Part shown: positions 1-8,251 of the stretch, piece after piece | Position numbering within the stretch: position 1 is the stretch's first letter | How the letters are laid out: each line of letters begins with the position of its first letter | NCBI RefSeq assembly: GCF_014203595.1 | Contig: NZ_JACHJK010000004.1 | Location: forward strand, 1-64,000 | Source of the DNA: Streptomyces echinatus | Lineage (GTDB): Bacteria; Actinomycetota; Actinomycetes; Streptomycetales; Streptomycetaceae | DNA length: 64,000 nucleotides | Direction of reading: 5' to 3' | The notes under the pieces: model-generated | The model's input: only the letters and a program-made list of their open reading frames with translations | What the model was told of the DNA's origin: nothing | Database searches by the model: none | Translations under genes and position numbers: made by a program

Positions 1-6
1 CATAGT

Positions 7-123
7 GTTTCGGTGGTCATAGCGTGAGGGAAACGCCCGGTTACATTCCGAACCCGGAAGCTAAGCCTCACAGCGCCGATGGTACTGCAGGGGGGGCCCT
101 GTGGGAGAGTAGGACGCCGCCGA
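7..123 (+). rRNA. rrf: 5S ribosomal RNA
   Basis: The sequence is the typical actinobacterial 5S rRNA: it starts GTTTCGGTGGTCATAGCG, contains the conserved loop CCGAACCCGGAAGCTAAG, and ends with GGACGCCGCCGAAC, whose 3' strand pairs with the 5' end. The length of about 117 bases is usual. It is followed at once by a strong terminator, so it is the last gene of an rRNA operon whose 16S and 23S genes lie to the left of the window. The exact ends may be off by one to three bases. Confidence 0.95.
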
Positions 124-134
124 ACAATCTTTGA

Positions 135-166
135 GAAAACCCCCGCACCTCAGGTGCGGGGGTTTT
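135..166 (+). terminator. rRNA operon intrinsic terminator
   Basis: A perfect hairpin with the arms GAAAACCCCCGCACCT and AGGTGCGGGGGTTTTC ends in a T-run. It sits 11 bases after the 5S gene and is a classic rho-independent terminator for the rrn operon. Confidence 0.9.
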
Positions 167-185
167 CTGCGTTTAGGGTGTGTCC

Positions 186-830
186 ATGCGCTATGACCTC
201 GTCATCTTCGACAACGACGGCGTCCTCGTGGACAGTGAGCCCATATCGAACCGGCTCCTGGCCGCCTATCTGACCGAGCTGGGACACCCGACGTCGTACG
301 AGGACTCCATCCGCGACTACATGGGCTCCGCCATGCACCGGATCCACGACCTGATCCTGGAGCGGACCGGACAACGGCTGCCCGAGGACTTCGACGACGT
401 CTTCCACGCGCGCGTCTTCGCCGCGTTCGAGCGGGAGTTGCGGCCCGTGACCGGCGTGACCGGCGTACTGGAGAAGCTGGCCGCCGACGGGCTGCCGTAC
501 TGCGTGGCCTCCTCCGGAAGCCACGCCCGGATCCGGGTGGGGCACCGGACGACCGGGCTCGACCGCTGGTTCGCCGAGGAGCGCATCTTCAGCTCGGAGG
601 ACGTCGGCCGGGGGAAGCCGGCCCCGGATCTGTTCCTGCACGCCGCCGAACGGATGGGGGTGGCCCCCGAGCGGTGCGTGGTAGTGGAGGACTCCCCGCT
701 GGGCGTACAGGCGGCCGTGGCGGCCGGCATGGACGTGTACGGATTCACCGCGATGACACCGGCGGCCAGGCTCGCGGGTGCCGGCGAACTCTTCTCCGAC
801 ATGGGCGAGTTGGCCGACCTGCTGATATGA
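186..830 (+). CDS. HAD-superfamily hydrolase (subfamily IA, phosphatase/phosphoglucomutase-like)
   Basis: A soluble protein of about 214 residues with all four HAD motifs: the nucleophile motif FDNDGVLVDSEP near the N-terminus, a Ser motif (ASSGS) in the middle, the Lys motif RGKPAPD, and the acidic motif VVVEDSPLGV that binds magnesium. These features and the cap after motif I place it with the beta-phosphoglucomutase/sugar-phosphate phosphatase group. The natural substrate cannot be read from the sequence. I chose ATG at 186 because AGGG at 175-178 is well spaced from it; a GTG at 180 in the same frame would add two residues. It is a single gene just after the rrn terminator. Confidence 0.85.
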   Translation: MRYDLVIFDNDGVLVDSEPISNRLLAAYLTELGHPTSYEDSIRDYMGSAMHRIHDLILERTGQRLPEDFDDVFHARVFAAFERELRPVTGVTGVLEKLAADGLPYCVASSGSHARIRVGHRTTGLDRWFAEERIFSSEDVGRGKPAPDLFLHAAERMGVAPERCVVVEDSPLGVQAAVAAGMDVYGFTAMTPAARLAGAGELFSDMGELADLLI

Positions 831-922
831 CCCGAGGCCCCGGACCGGCCTGACATTTGTCATGCGGAGCTCCGGACGATCGCTTCTACTGCCGGACCCC
901 CTGCGACCGCGAAGCTGGGGGC

Positions 923-1636
923 ATGACGACGAACACGGGGTCCCAGGTCCGCAAGCCGAACATGCTGGACACCTTCAAGCCGCTGCTCATCGATGGGGCG
1001 GTGCCGCTCGGCTCGTACTACGTCTTCAAGGACGCCCTCGGCATGAGCACCTTCGCGGCGCTCGCCTGGAGCAGCGTGGTGCCCGCGGTGCGCACCGTGT
1101 GGAGTCTGGTCACGGAGCGGAAGACCAACGGGCTGGCCGGGCTCATCCTCGTCGTGAACGTCATCTCGCTGCTGCTGAGCCTGGTCTCGGGCGACCCGCG
1201 GCTGATGCTGGCCAAGGACAGCGGGGTCAGCAGCACGGTGGCCATCGGCATCCTGGTGTCCGTCTGGCTCGGCAAGCCGATGATGACCGCCGGCATGAAG
1301 CCCTTCCTCATCAAGGGCGACGCGGCCAAGGAAGCCGCCTGGCAGCGGCTGGCGTCCGGAGCGGCGGCCGGCTCCGCGGCCTTCCGGCGCAAGGAGAACG
1401 CGTTCTCGCTCGTCTGGGGCGTGGTGCTGTTCGCCGAGTGCGTCGCCCGGTTCGTGGGCGCCTACACCATCCCGGTGGACACCATGGTGTGGCTCGGCAG
1501 TGTCTTCATGGTCGGCGCCATGGTGATCGGCTTCGTGGTCAGCGGTGGGCTGGCGGTCGAGCCGATGGAGCGGATGCTGAAGGCCGAGGTGGAGGCCGGC
1601 CGGGTCGACCAGCAGGCCGTGGCCGTCGCCGCCTGA
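923..1636 (+). CDS. VC0807-type multi-pass membrane protein
   Basis: About 237 residues. The N-terminal signature (MLDTFKPLLIDGAVPLGSYY) fits the VC0807/septation-A-like membrane family, which has no assigned biochemical role. Hydrophobic helices are visible around GMSTFAALAWSSVVPAV, GLILVVNVISLLLSLV, VAIGILVSVWLG, SLVWGVVLFAECVARFV and WLGSVFMVGAMVIGFVV, so five to six membrane spans are likely. The start at 923 has AGCTGGGGG just upstream; an in-frame GTG at 857 would add 22 non-hydrophobic residues with no ribosome site. It stands alone between the HAD gene and the MFS gene. Confidence 0.75.
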   Translation: MTTNTGSQVRKPNMLDTFKPLLIDGAVPLGSYYVFKDALGMSTFAALAWSSVVPAVRTVWSLVTERKTNGLAGLILVVNVISLLLSLVSGDPRLMLAKDSGVSSTVAIGILVSVWLGKPMMTAGMKPFLIKGDAAKEAAWQRLASGAAAGSAAFRRKENAFSLVWGVVLFAECVARFVGAYTIPVDTMVWLGSVFMVGAMVIGFVVSGGLAVEPMERMLKAEVEAGRVDQQAVAVAA

Positions 1637-1751
1637 CCGAGGATCCCGCCGGGTGAAGCGGATCCCGCCGGATACCGCCAGGCAAAGCTGAGGGAAATTC
1701 ATCTTTGGCTGGATCTACCCACAGGTAGCCCGGGGCCCTACTCTCGCCGCC

Positions 1752-2969
1752 ATGACTGATGTGCTGCGGCGCGGTAGGGCCTCGCTGGCGTTCGGCTTCT
1801 TCGCCCAGGGCGTCGCCTTCGCTCTGCTGGTGACCCGTATCCCGGCCATCCAGGACCGGTACGGCGTCTCCGACGCGTTGCTGCCGGCCTTCCTGGCCGC
1901 GGTGCCGATCCTCGCCGGCGTCGGCAGCGTGACCACCGAGCAGTTGGTGAAGCGGGTGCGGCCCAGCCGGCTGCTGCGCTGGTCCCAGCCGGTGGTGCTG
2001 CTGGGGCTGCTCGGGGTCGGGGCGGGCGGACACGGGCAGGTGGCCGCGCTGGCGGTGGCGCTGGGCGTCTTCGGCCTGGCGGTGGGGGCGCTGGACGCGT
2101 CCATGAACATGCTCGGCGTCAGCCTTCAGCGCTCGTACGGGCGGAGCATCATGCTCAGCTTCCACGCCGTCTACAGCCTGGGCGGGATCCTGGGGGCCTC
2201 GCTGGCCTGGGCCGGGGCGCACTGGCACCTCGCGCTGTGGGTGTCGTACCTGCCGGTGGTGGCCGTGCTGCTGCCGGCGACGCTGGTGGGGAGCCGGTGG
2301 TACGTCGACGGGGAGCCGGGGCCCGTGGCGGAGGGCCAGGCGCACGGCGGGGGCGTGGTCTTCAAGCTGCTGCTGCCGCTGTGCCTGGTGATGACCTTCG
2401 CCTACATCGGGGACTCGACGGTCTCCAACTGGAGCGCGAAGTATCTGAAGGACGTGCTGGGCAGCTCGGAGCAGCTGGCGACCGTGCCGTACAACGTCTA
2501 CATGGTGACCACGCTGGTCGGGCGGACCATCGGGGACCTCGGGGTGCGGAGGTTCGGGGCGGCGGCGGTCGTACGGCTGGGGGCGCTGGTGGCGGCCGGC
2601 GGGTTCGCGGTGGTGGCCGTGGCGCCCGGGGCGTGGGTCGGGATGCTCGGGTTCACCCTGCTGGGGCTGGGGCTGTGTGTGCTGGTGCCGCAGACCTTCG
2701 CGGCGGCGGGGCGGCTGTTCCCGGGGGCCTCCGACGCGGCGATCGCGCGGCTGAACATCTTCAACTACGTGGGCTTCCTGATCGGCTCGCCGTTGGTGGG
2801 TGCGCTGGGGGATGCCTGGAGCTATCGGGGGGCCATGCTCGTGCCGATGGTGTTGGTGCTGGTGACACTGGGGTACGCCAGGTCGTTCGCGGCTCAACCG
2901 GACCGATACGGTGGCGGGCATGAGCGGCCGCGCACAGCTGATGTGGGACGAGGCAGTAACGGGCTATGA
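1752..2969 (+). CDS. MFS transporter
   Basis: 405 residues with about 12 hydrophobic segments in two halves, as in the Major Facilitator Superfamily. The N-terminal pattern (FGFFAQGVAFALLVTRIPAIQDRYGVSD) and the motif GALDASMNMLGV resemble YbjJ-like permeases. The substrate is unknown. No ribosome site precedes the ATG, but TACTCT at 1738-1743 is a plausible -10 box that would place the transcript start at or next to the start codon, so the message may be leaderless. The last 50 bases overlap the start of the next gene (acuC) in another frame; the C-terminal tail after the last helix is hydrophilic and may vary. Confidence 0.85.
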   Translation: MTDVLRRGRASLAFGFFAQGVAFALLVTRIPAIQDRYGVSDALLPAFLAAVPILAGVGSVTTEQLVKRVRPSRLLRWSQPVVLLGLLGVGAGGHGQVAALAVALGVFGLAVGALDASMNMLGVSLQRSYGRSIMLSFHAVYSLGGILGASLAWAGAHWHLALWVSYLPVVAVLLPATLVGSRWYVDGEPGPVAEGQAHGGGVVFKLLLPLCLVMTFAYIGDSTVSNWSAKYLKDVLGSSEQLATVPYNVYMVTTLVGRTIGDLGVRRFGAAAVVRLGALVAAGGFAVVAVAPGAWVGMLGFTLLGLGLCVLVPQTFAAAGRLFPGASDAAIARLNIFNYVGFLIGSPLVGALGDAWSYRGAMLVPMVLVLVTLGYARSFAAQPDRYGGGHERPRTADVGRGSNGL

Positions 2970-4092
2970 CTTCGGTCCGAACCATCCGATGGATCCGGTC
3001 CGGCTGGACCTGACCCGTCGGCTGGTGGGCGCCTTCGGGCTCGACCGGGAGCTGGAGGTCGTCGCGGCGAAGCCGGCCGGCGAGTCGACGCTCCGGCTCG
3101 TCCACCGGGAGGACTACATCGACGCCGTGAAGGTCGCGTCGGCGGATCCGGCGGGGGCTCGCGGGGAGTACGGGCTCGGCACGATCGACGACCCCGCGTT
3201 CGCGGGCATGCATGAGGTGTCCGCGCTGATCGCGGGGCAGTCGGTGGGGGCGGCCGAGGCGGTGTGGCGCGGGGACGCCGAGCACGCCGTGAACTTCGCG
3301 GGCGGGCTGCACCACGCGATGCCGGGCGGGGCGTCGGGCTTCTGCATCTACAACGACGCCGCGCTCGCGATCGCGCGGCTGCTGGAGCTGGGGGCCGAGC
3401 GGGTCGCCTACGTGGACGTCGACGTGCACCACGGGGACGGGGTGCAGGCGGCGTTCTGGGAGGACCCGCGGGTGCTGACGATCTCGCTGCACGAGCATCC
3501 CAGTACGTTGTTCCCGCAGACCGGGTGGCCGCAGGAGACCGGGGCGGGCGCGGGGGAGGGCTCCGCGGTGAACGTGGCGCTGCCGGCCGGGACGGGGGAC
3601 GCGGGGTGGGTACGGGCGTTCCACGCCATGGTGCCGGAGCTGCTCGCCGACTTCCGGCCGCAGGTGCTCGTGTCCCAGCACGGAGCCGACACGCACTTCG
3701 AGGACCCGCTCGCGCACCTGGCCGTCTCGCTGGACGCGCAGCGGGCGGTGCAGGTGGCGTGTCACGAGCTGGCGCACGAGTACGCGGGCGGGAAGTGGGT
3801 CGCGCTGGGCGGGGGCGGGTATGCGGTGGTGGACGTCGTACCGCGGTCCTGGACGCATCTGGTGGGGATCGTGGCGGGGAAGCCGGTGGCTCCGGAAGCG
3901 GTGATTCCGGAGGAGTGGCGACAGCAGGTGTTCGCTCGGACGCGGCAGTTGGGGCCGCAGCGGATGACGGACGGGCGGTGGCCGGTGGCGTACGGGGAGT
4001 GGGAGGCCGGGTACGACCCCGCGGACCGGATCGACCAGGCGGTGCTGGCCAGTCGGCGGGCCGTGTTCCCGCTGCGCGGGCTGCTGCCGTAG
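2920..4092 (+). CDS. acuC: Acetoin utilization protein AcuC (HDAC-family deacetylase)
   Basis: 390 residues of the class I/II histone deacetylase fold. The zinc-site and charge-relay motifs are present: GLHHAMPG, SGFCIYNDAALA, VDVDVHHGDGVQ, ISLHE, and SQHGADTHFEDPLA. AcuC removes acetyl groups from acetyl-CoA synthetase and other proteins, linking acetate/acetoin use to lysine acetylation. I chose ATG at 2920 (start MSGRAQLMWDEAV) over an in-frame GTG at 2911 by comparison with family N-termini. It overlaps the end of the MFS gene by 50 bases, which suggests translational coupling. Family assignment is secure; the in vivo target is inferred. Confidence 0.9.
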   Translation: MSGRAQLMWDEAVTGYDFGPNHPMDPVRLDLTRRLVGAFGLDRELEVVAAKPAGESTLRLVHREDYIDAVKVASADPAGARGEYGLGTIDDPAFAGMHEVSALIAGQSVGAAEAVWRGDAEHAVNFAGGLHHAMPGGASGFCIYNDAALAIARLLELGAERVAYVDVDVHHGDGVQAAFWEDPRVLTISLHEHPSTLFPQTGWPQETGAGAGEGSAVNVALPAGTGDAGWVRAFHAMVPELLADFRPQVLVSQHGADTHFEDPLAHLAVSLDAQRAVQVACHELAHEYAGGKWVALGGGGYAVVDVVPRSWTHLVGIVAGKPVAPEAVIPEEWRQQVFARTRQLGPQRMTDGRWPVAYGEWEAGYDPADRIDQAVLASRRAVFPLRGLLP

Positions 4093-4345
4093 CGGGGCCG
4101 CCGCCTCGGCTCGGCCCGCTGTCGCCGGCGTGGGGGGATTCGCTTGCCCGCGCCTGCGGGGTGCCGCCGCGCCCACCCGTGCCGCCCCAGCGGCACGACT
4201 GCCCGCGGCTACGGAGGTCTCCGCCAGGCCGGCCGTGCGTCAGTGGTGTGACTCTTGGGTCTGCATGGGTGTTCATTAGGCCAACCGTGCGGTGTTGCCC
4301 TGTTTTCGTCTCGTCCCGTGCCTCCCATGGGCCACCATCGCATCC

Positions 4346-5161
4346 GTGTTGACCCCCGATCGTCTCCGCGCGCATCTGGTGGCCGTACGGCTGGCCGGAG
4401 TGGTGGCGACCACGCGGGAGGAGAGTCTGCGGAGCTATCGGCTGTTCGCCGCCCGGGATCCGCGCGCGCTCATTGGCATCGATCCGGAAGGTGCCTGGGG
4501 ACCGCGGGAACTGCTGGGGCTGATGGCGCAGAGGTGCGGGGTTTCGGCCGATCCCCGGTACACATCGGGGCCGGATGCGATCGATCCGGAGCGGACGCTG
4601 GCGGCGCTGGACGCCTTCGCCGGGCGGATCGGGGAGGCGGCCCGGCGCGGCGCGCCCGTGCTGTTCGGCACCGGGCACCCGCAGCGGCTGCTCGGCTTCT
4701 ACGCCGGGTTGGCGGACGCGCTGTCGGCGGCGGGATGTGAGGTACTCACCCCGGCGCAGGGTCGCTGTGTCGACATATTGACCCGGTTCGGTCTACGTAC
4801 CCATCGCCTCGACTACGTACGAGGGGTTGCCCTGGTGCGGGAACCGGCGAGCGAGCGCCCTGGTTGTGAGCCGGGTGCCCACAGCCACTCGCCGCTGCCG
4901 GTTCGGGTCGCGCTGGACGCCGCCGCGGCGGCCGGCGGGCCGCTGCCCGAGCTGGTCGTCGGTGATCACGGTTGGGTCTGCGGTGCTGGTCAGCTGGGGT
5001 TCGAGGCCATCGGTCTGGCCGACACCGACGATCCCGCGCTGTTCGTGGGTGAGGCCGAGGGGCGGGTGTCCGTCGTCGTTCCGGTTGATGACGCAGTGCG
5101 GTCTAGTTACTACCTGCCGTTGATCCGCTACGTACTCAATCGAGCGTGTCTGTCACAGTAG
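4346..5161 (+). CDS. Conserved actinobacterial phosphatase-like protein
   Basis: About 271 residues, conserved next to acuC in streptomycetes as far as I recall, where it is usually labelled 'phosphatase' without experimental support. Visible blocks are GIDPEGAWGPRELL, GTGHPQRLLGFY (His-rich turn after a beta strand), HSHSPLPV and PELVVGDHGWVCGAGQLG. It has no signal peptide or membrane segment. The start is uncertain: GTG 4346 begins the conserved part (VLTPDRLRAHL), while an ATG at 4292 would add 18 residues; neither has a strong ribosome site. It lies between acuC and the BldC-like regulator. Confidence 0.7.
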   Translation: MLTPDRLRAHLVAVRLAGVVATTREESLRSYRLFAARDPRALIGIDPEGAWGPRELLGLMAQRCGVSADPRYTSGPDAIDPERTLAALDAFAGRIGEAARRGAPVLFGTGHPQRLLGFYAGLADALSAAGCEVLTPAQGRCVDILTRFGLRTHRLDYVRGVALVREPASERPGCEPGAHSHSPLPVRVALDAAAAAGGPLPELVVGDHGWVCGAGQLGFEAIGLADTDDPALFVGEAEGRVSVVVPVDDAVRSSYYLPLIRYVLNRACLSQ

Positions 5162-5290
5162 GCCGCCGATGGGTGCACCTCTTCCCCACTCGCATCACCC
5201 GCCCCTAGTCTGGGGAGTGAGCACGCAACGACGAAGAGTCACCGGAAGGGGAAGCCGGTGGCCGTCGAGTGCGGAAGGTTCAGGTGTGTC

Positions 5291-5503
5291 ATGGCTGCAG
5301 CTGGCGAGAGGCCTCTGAACGAGGTTCAGTTCCTTACCGTGGCGGAGGTCGCCTCGGTGATGCGAGTGTCGAAGATGACCGTGTACCGCCTGGTGCACAG
5401 CGGTCATCTGCCCGCGATCCGGGTGGGACGGTCGTTCCGCGTCCCGGAACAAGCGGTACACGAGTACCTCCGCGACAGCTATGTGGGGGTGGAGACGGCC
5501 TGA
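5291..5503 (+). CDS. BldC/excisionase-type helix-turn-helix protein
   Basis: A 70-residue DNA-binding protein with a MerR-like winged helix: LTVAEVASVMRVSKMTVYRL forms the helix-turn-helix and GRSFRVPEQAVHEYL the wing and last helix. It matches the excisionase-family domain that also makes up BldC. I recall the S. coelicolor counterpart being listed as bdtA, but I do not rely on the name. Start ATG 5291 follows a weak CAGGTG site; a GTG at 5258 would add 11 residues. It is followed by a GC-rich hairpin and precedes the tiny ribosomal peptide gene. Confidence 0.85.
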   Translation: MAAAGERPLNEVQFLTVAEVASVMRVSKMTVYRLVHSGHLPAIRVGRSFRVPEQAVHEYLRDSYVGVETA

Positions 5504-5508
5504 CAGTG

Positions 5509-5529
5509 GCCCCCGGGTGACCCGGGGGC
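5509..5529 (+). terminator. GC-rich hairpin, probable terminator
   Basis: Perfect 9-bp stem GCCCCCGGG / CCCGGGGGC with a TGA loop begins only 5 bases after the stop codon of the HTH gene. It has no T-run, as is common in Streptomyces terminators. Confidence 0.6.
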
Positions 5530-5639
5530 GCCCCCTCGATTACGACCTCAGCGCTCGGTTGGGTAGGCTAGCCCCTCGTAGGTCGTGTGGGCCCATGGCG
5601 CCCAAACAACCGAGACATGAGAAGTGAGCGAGGGTAGTC

Positions 5640-5738
5640 GTGGGCTCTGTTATCAAGAAGCGGCGCAAGCGGATGGCCAAGAAGAAGCACCGCAAGCTGC
5701 TCAAGCGCACGCGCGTTCAGCGCCGCAACAAGAAGTAA
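5640..5738 (+). CDS. 32-residue AURKAIP1/COX24-domain ribosomal peptide (bS22/bL38-like)
   Basis: A GTG-started reading frame encodes 32 residues, [20 protein letters not shown] followed by [12 protein letters not shown], more than half of them Lys or Arg. This is the AURKAIP1/COX24 C-terminal domain found as a tiny extra ribosomal subunit protein in actinobacteria and related to mitochondrial mS38. It probably binds rRNA in the small subunit. The frame is preceded by GTGAGCGAGGG. It is too short for most gene finders but is highly conserved next to the upstream HTH gene, and a strong hairpin terminator follows. Confidence 0.9.
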   Translation: MGSVIKKRRKRMAKKKHRKLLKRTRVQRRNKK

Positions 5739-5792
5739 TTCGGTCCCCGCGTCAGCGGGGTACCGGAGCGAGCGGCGCCGCGAAAGCGTGGC

Positions 5793-5830
5793 CCTGTGGC
5801 CCCCCACCGACACTGGTGGGGGGCCACAGG
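5793..5830 (+). terminator. Long perfect hairpin, terminator
   Basis: CCTGTGGCCCCCCACC and GGTGGGGGGCCACAGG form a perfect 16-bp stem around a 6-base loop. It lies 54 bases after the small ribosomal peptide gene and ends that transcript. Confidence 0.8.
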
Positions 5831-5978
5831 CATATTCCGGCGAAGTCCGGCATGTTCCGATGGGGGAAATTCCGTCACCTCGTGCATCGAGGGTCATCAC
5901 AGCGCAACATCGACCGGCTAGGTTGGCCGCAGACGGGGAACGCGGGATACCGGTTACGCGGGAAGGAAGGCGCTGATC

Positions 5979-7040
5979 TTGGGAAAGGTCGTGCTCGTCA
6001 CCGGAGTGGCCCGGCAGCTGGGCGGCCGGTTCGTGCGGCGGATCCAGCGGGACCCGGAGGTCGACCGTGTGATCGCCGTGGACGCGGTGCCGCCGGGGCA
6101 CCATCTGGGCGGAGCCGACTTCATCCAGGCCGACATCCGGCAGCCGACGATCGCCCGGGTCCTCGCCGAGACGGGCGCCGACACGGTCGTCCACATGGAT
6201 GTGACGGGCACGGCGCTGGGCGGCGGCAGCCGGGCCACGGTCAAGGAGACCAACGTCATCGGCACCATGCAGTTGCTCGGCGCCTGCCAGAAGTCGCCGG
6301 CGGTGCGACGGCTGGTGGTGAAGTCCAGTACGAACGTCTACGGCTCCGCGCCGCGTGATCCGGCCGTCTTCACCGAGACGACCCCGCCCAAGTCGCTGCC
6401 CAGCGGCGGCTTCGCGAAGGACGCGGTCGAGGTCGAGGGGTATGTGCGCGGGTTCGCACGGCGGCGGCCGGACGTCGCCGTGTGCGTGCTGCGCTTCGCC
6501 AACATCCTCGGGCCGGCCGCGGACACCCCGCTCGCCTCGTATTTCGCGCTGCCCGTCCTGCCGACCGTGTTCGGCTACGACCCGCGGCTGCAGTTCGTGC
6601 ACGAGGACGATGTGATCGAGGTGCTGCGGATTGCCTCGCACGAGCCGCGCCGGGGCACCCTCAACAGCGGCACGTTCAACATCGCCGGGGACGGCGTGCT
6701 GCCGCTCTCGCAGTGCTCCCGGCGGCTCGGAAGGCCCACCGTGCCGCTGCTGCTGCCCGCGGTCACCTGGGCCGGGTCCCTGGTCCGCACGCTCGGTATG
6801 ACGGACTTCTCGCCGGAGCAGATCCGGCTGCTCACCCACGGGCGTGTGGTGGACACCGTCCAGATGCGCGAGACGCTGGGCTTCACGCCCCGGTACACGA
6901 CGGCCGAGACCTTCGCGGACTTCGCGCGCGGCCAGGCCCCCGGTCTGCTGCCGCCGGAGGCCCTCGCGGGGGCCGTGGACCGGATCGCCGGGCTCACCGC
7001 GAGGGCAGGCGGCCACCCCCAGACGCACAGCGCCAATTGA
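5979..7040 (+). CDS. NAD-dependent epimerase/dehydratase (extended SDR)
   Basis: 353 residues. The N-terminus is a Rossmann nucleotide site (VVLVTGVARQLGGRFVRRI), followed by VDAVPPGHHLGG and a conserved VVHMDVTG strand. The position of the SDR catalytic Tyr reads KSSTNVYGSAPRD, as in epimerase-like extended SDRs, though the YxxxK motif is not clear-cut, so the reaction is unknown. TTG at 5979 follows GGAAGGAAGG. It ends 14 bases before the acyltransferase gene, with which it is conserved as a pair in streptomycetes, suggesting a shared role in envelope lipid metabolism. Confidence 0.8.
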   Translation: MGKVVLVTGVARQLGGRFVRRIQRDPEVDRVIAVDAVPPGHHLGGADFIQADIRQPTIARVLAETGADTVVHMDVTGTALGGGSRATVKETNVIGTMQLLGACQKSPAVRRLVVKSSTNVYGSAPRDPAVFTETTPPKSLPSGGFAKDAVEVEGYVRGFARRRPDVAVCVLRFANILGPAADTPLASYFALPVLPTVFGYDPRLQFVHEDDVIEVLRIASHEPRRGTLNSGTFNIAGDGVLPLSQCSRRLGRPTVPLLLPAVTWAGSLVRTLGMTDFSPEQIRLLTHGRVVDTVQMRETLGFTPRYTTAETFADFARGQAPGLLPPEALAGAVDRIAGLTARAGGHPQTHSAN

Positions 7041-7054
7041 GGAGAGCGGCAACG

Positions 7055-8122
7055 ATGGCGGACGCCAAGGTCATTCCGTTCGACGACGACCGGTCCCGCG
7101 GGAGCGCCGGACAGCGCCAGGCGCGGCGCCGCGGCGGGGGGAGCCGGCGAGGTGCGCTCGGGGAGCCGGGCGAGATCGGTGCGGTCCAGCCCCTGCCGGG
7201 CCGGGAGCGGGCGCAGGAGGATGAGCCTGTGAGCCGCGAGGAGGAGCAGCCGGTGCGGCCGCCGGAGGCCGACGGGCGGGACGGCGGCCTGGAGCGGCGG
7301 GTGGCGGCCGGGCTGGCCTTCCTGCGGCGCCGGCTCACCGGGGAGTACGAGGTCGACGACTTCGGTTACGACGAGGAGCTGACCGACCAGGTCCTGATGT
7401 CGCTGCTGCGGCCGGTGTGCGACAAGTACTTCCGGGTCGAGGTGAAGGGCATCGAGAACATCCCGGCCGAGGGCGGGGCGCTGATCGTCGCCAACCACTC
7501 CGGGACGCTGCCGCTGGACGGCCTGATGATGCAGGTGGCGGTGCACGACCACCACCCGGCCGATCGCCATCTGCGGCTGCTCGCCGCCGACCTGGTCTTC
7601 GTGCTGCCGGTGGTGAACGAGCTGGCCCGCAAGCTGGGGCACACGCTGGCCTGTGCGGAGGACGCGGAACGGCTGCTGGCCCAGGGCGAGCTGGTCGGGG
7701 TGATGCCGGAGGGCTTCAAGGGCATCGGGAAACCTTTCAGCGAGCGCTACAAGCTCCAGCGGTTCGGCCGTGGGGGGTTCGTCTCGACCGCGCTGCGTCA
7801 GGGCGCGCCGATCATCCCGTGCTCGATCGTCGGGGCCGAGGAGATCTACCCGATGATCGGCAACGCGAAGACGCTGGCCCGGCTGCTGGGCTTCCCGTAC
7901 TTCCCGTTGACGCCGACCTTCCCGTGGCTGGGACCGCTGGGCGCGATCCCGCTGCCGACGAAGTGGACGATCCAGTTCGGTGAGCCGATCCCGACGGACG
8001 GCTATCCGCCGGAGGCGGCGGAGGACCCGATGCTGATGTTCAACCTGACCGACCAGGTCCGGGAACAGATCCAGCACACGCTGTACAAGCTGCTGGTGCA
8101 GCGGAGGTCGGTGTTCTTCTGA
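7055..8122 (+). CDS. 1-acylglycerol-3-phosphate acyltransferase-like protein (PlsC family)
   Basis: 355 residues. The first 90 are low-complexity and charged (Arg, Gly and Glu rich). The PlsC domain follows: the catalytic HxxxxD-type motif appears as VANHSGTLPLDGL, the substrate motif as GVMPEGFKGIGKPFSERYKLQRFGRG split over two turns, and IIPCSIVGAEE is the later conserved strand. The family adds a fatty acyl group to lysophosphatidate at the membrane face. ATG 7055 follows GAGGAGAG; it is probably cotranscribed with the epimerase 14 bases upstream. A 17-bp terminator follows. Confidence 0.85.
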   Translation: MADAKVIPFDDDRSRGSAGQRQARRRGGGSRRGALGEPGEIGAVQPLPGRERAQEDEPVSREEEQPVRPPEADGRDGGLERRVAAGLAFLRRRLTGEYEVDDFGYDEELTDQVLMSLLRPVCDKYFRVEVKGIENIPAEGGALIVANHSGTLPLDGLMMQVAVHDHHPADRHLRLLAADLVFVLPVVNELARKLGHTLACAEDAERLLAQGELVGVMPEGFKGIGKPFSERYKLQRFGRGGFVSTALRQGAPIIPCSIVGAEEIYPMIGNAKTLARLLGFPYFPLTPTFPWLGPLGAIPLPTKWTIQFGEPIPTDGYPPEAAEDPMLMFNLTDQVREQIQHTLYKLLVQRRSVFF

Positions 8123-8193
8123 GCCGGGCCCTTCCGGGCCGGGCTGTTCCGCATCGGGCTACTCGCGTTATTCGGGTCGGGCTTTTCGGCGTA

Positions 8194-8237
8194 CGGCGGT
8201 GGGGCGCCCCTGCTCGGAAAGGGGCGCCCCACCGCCG
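8194..8237. terminator. Bidirectional hairpin terminator
   Basis: CGGCGGTGGGGCGCCCC and GGGGCGCCCCACCGCCG form a perfect 17-bp stem around a 10-base loop. It lies between the 3' ends of the convergent acyltransferase and rsbN genes and can serve both. Confidence 0.85.
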
Positions 8238-8251
8238 TGGCCGTGTCCGGG

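Noticed and set aside
6482..7054. N-terminal extension of the acyltransferase frame back to 6482
   Set aside because: It lies in another frame over the epimerase gene; ATG 7055 has a ribosome site and starts the known N-terminus.
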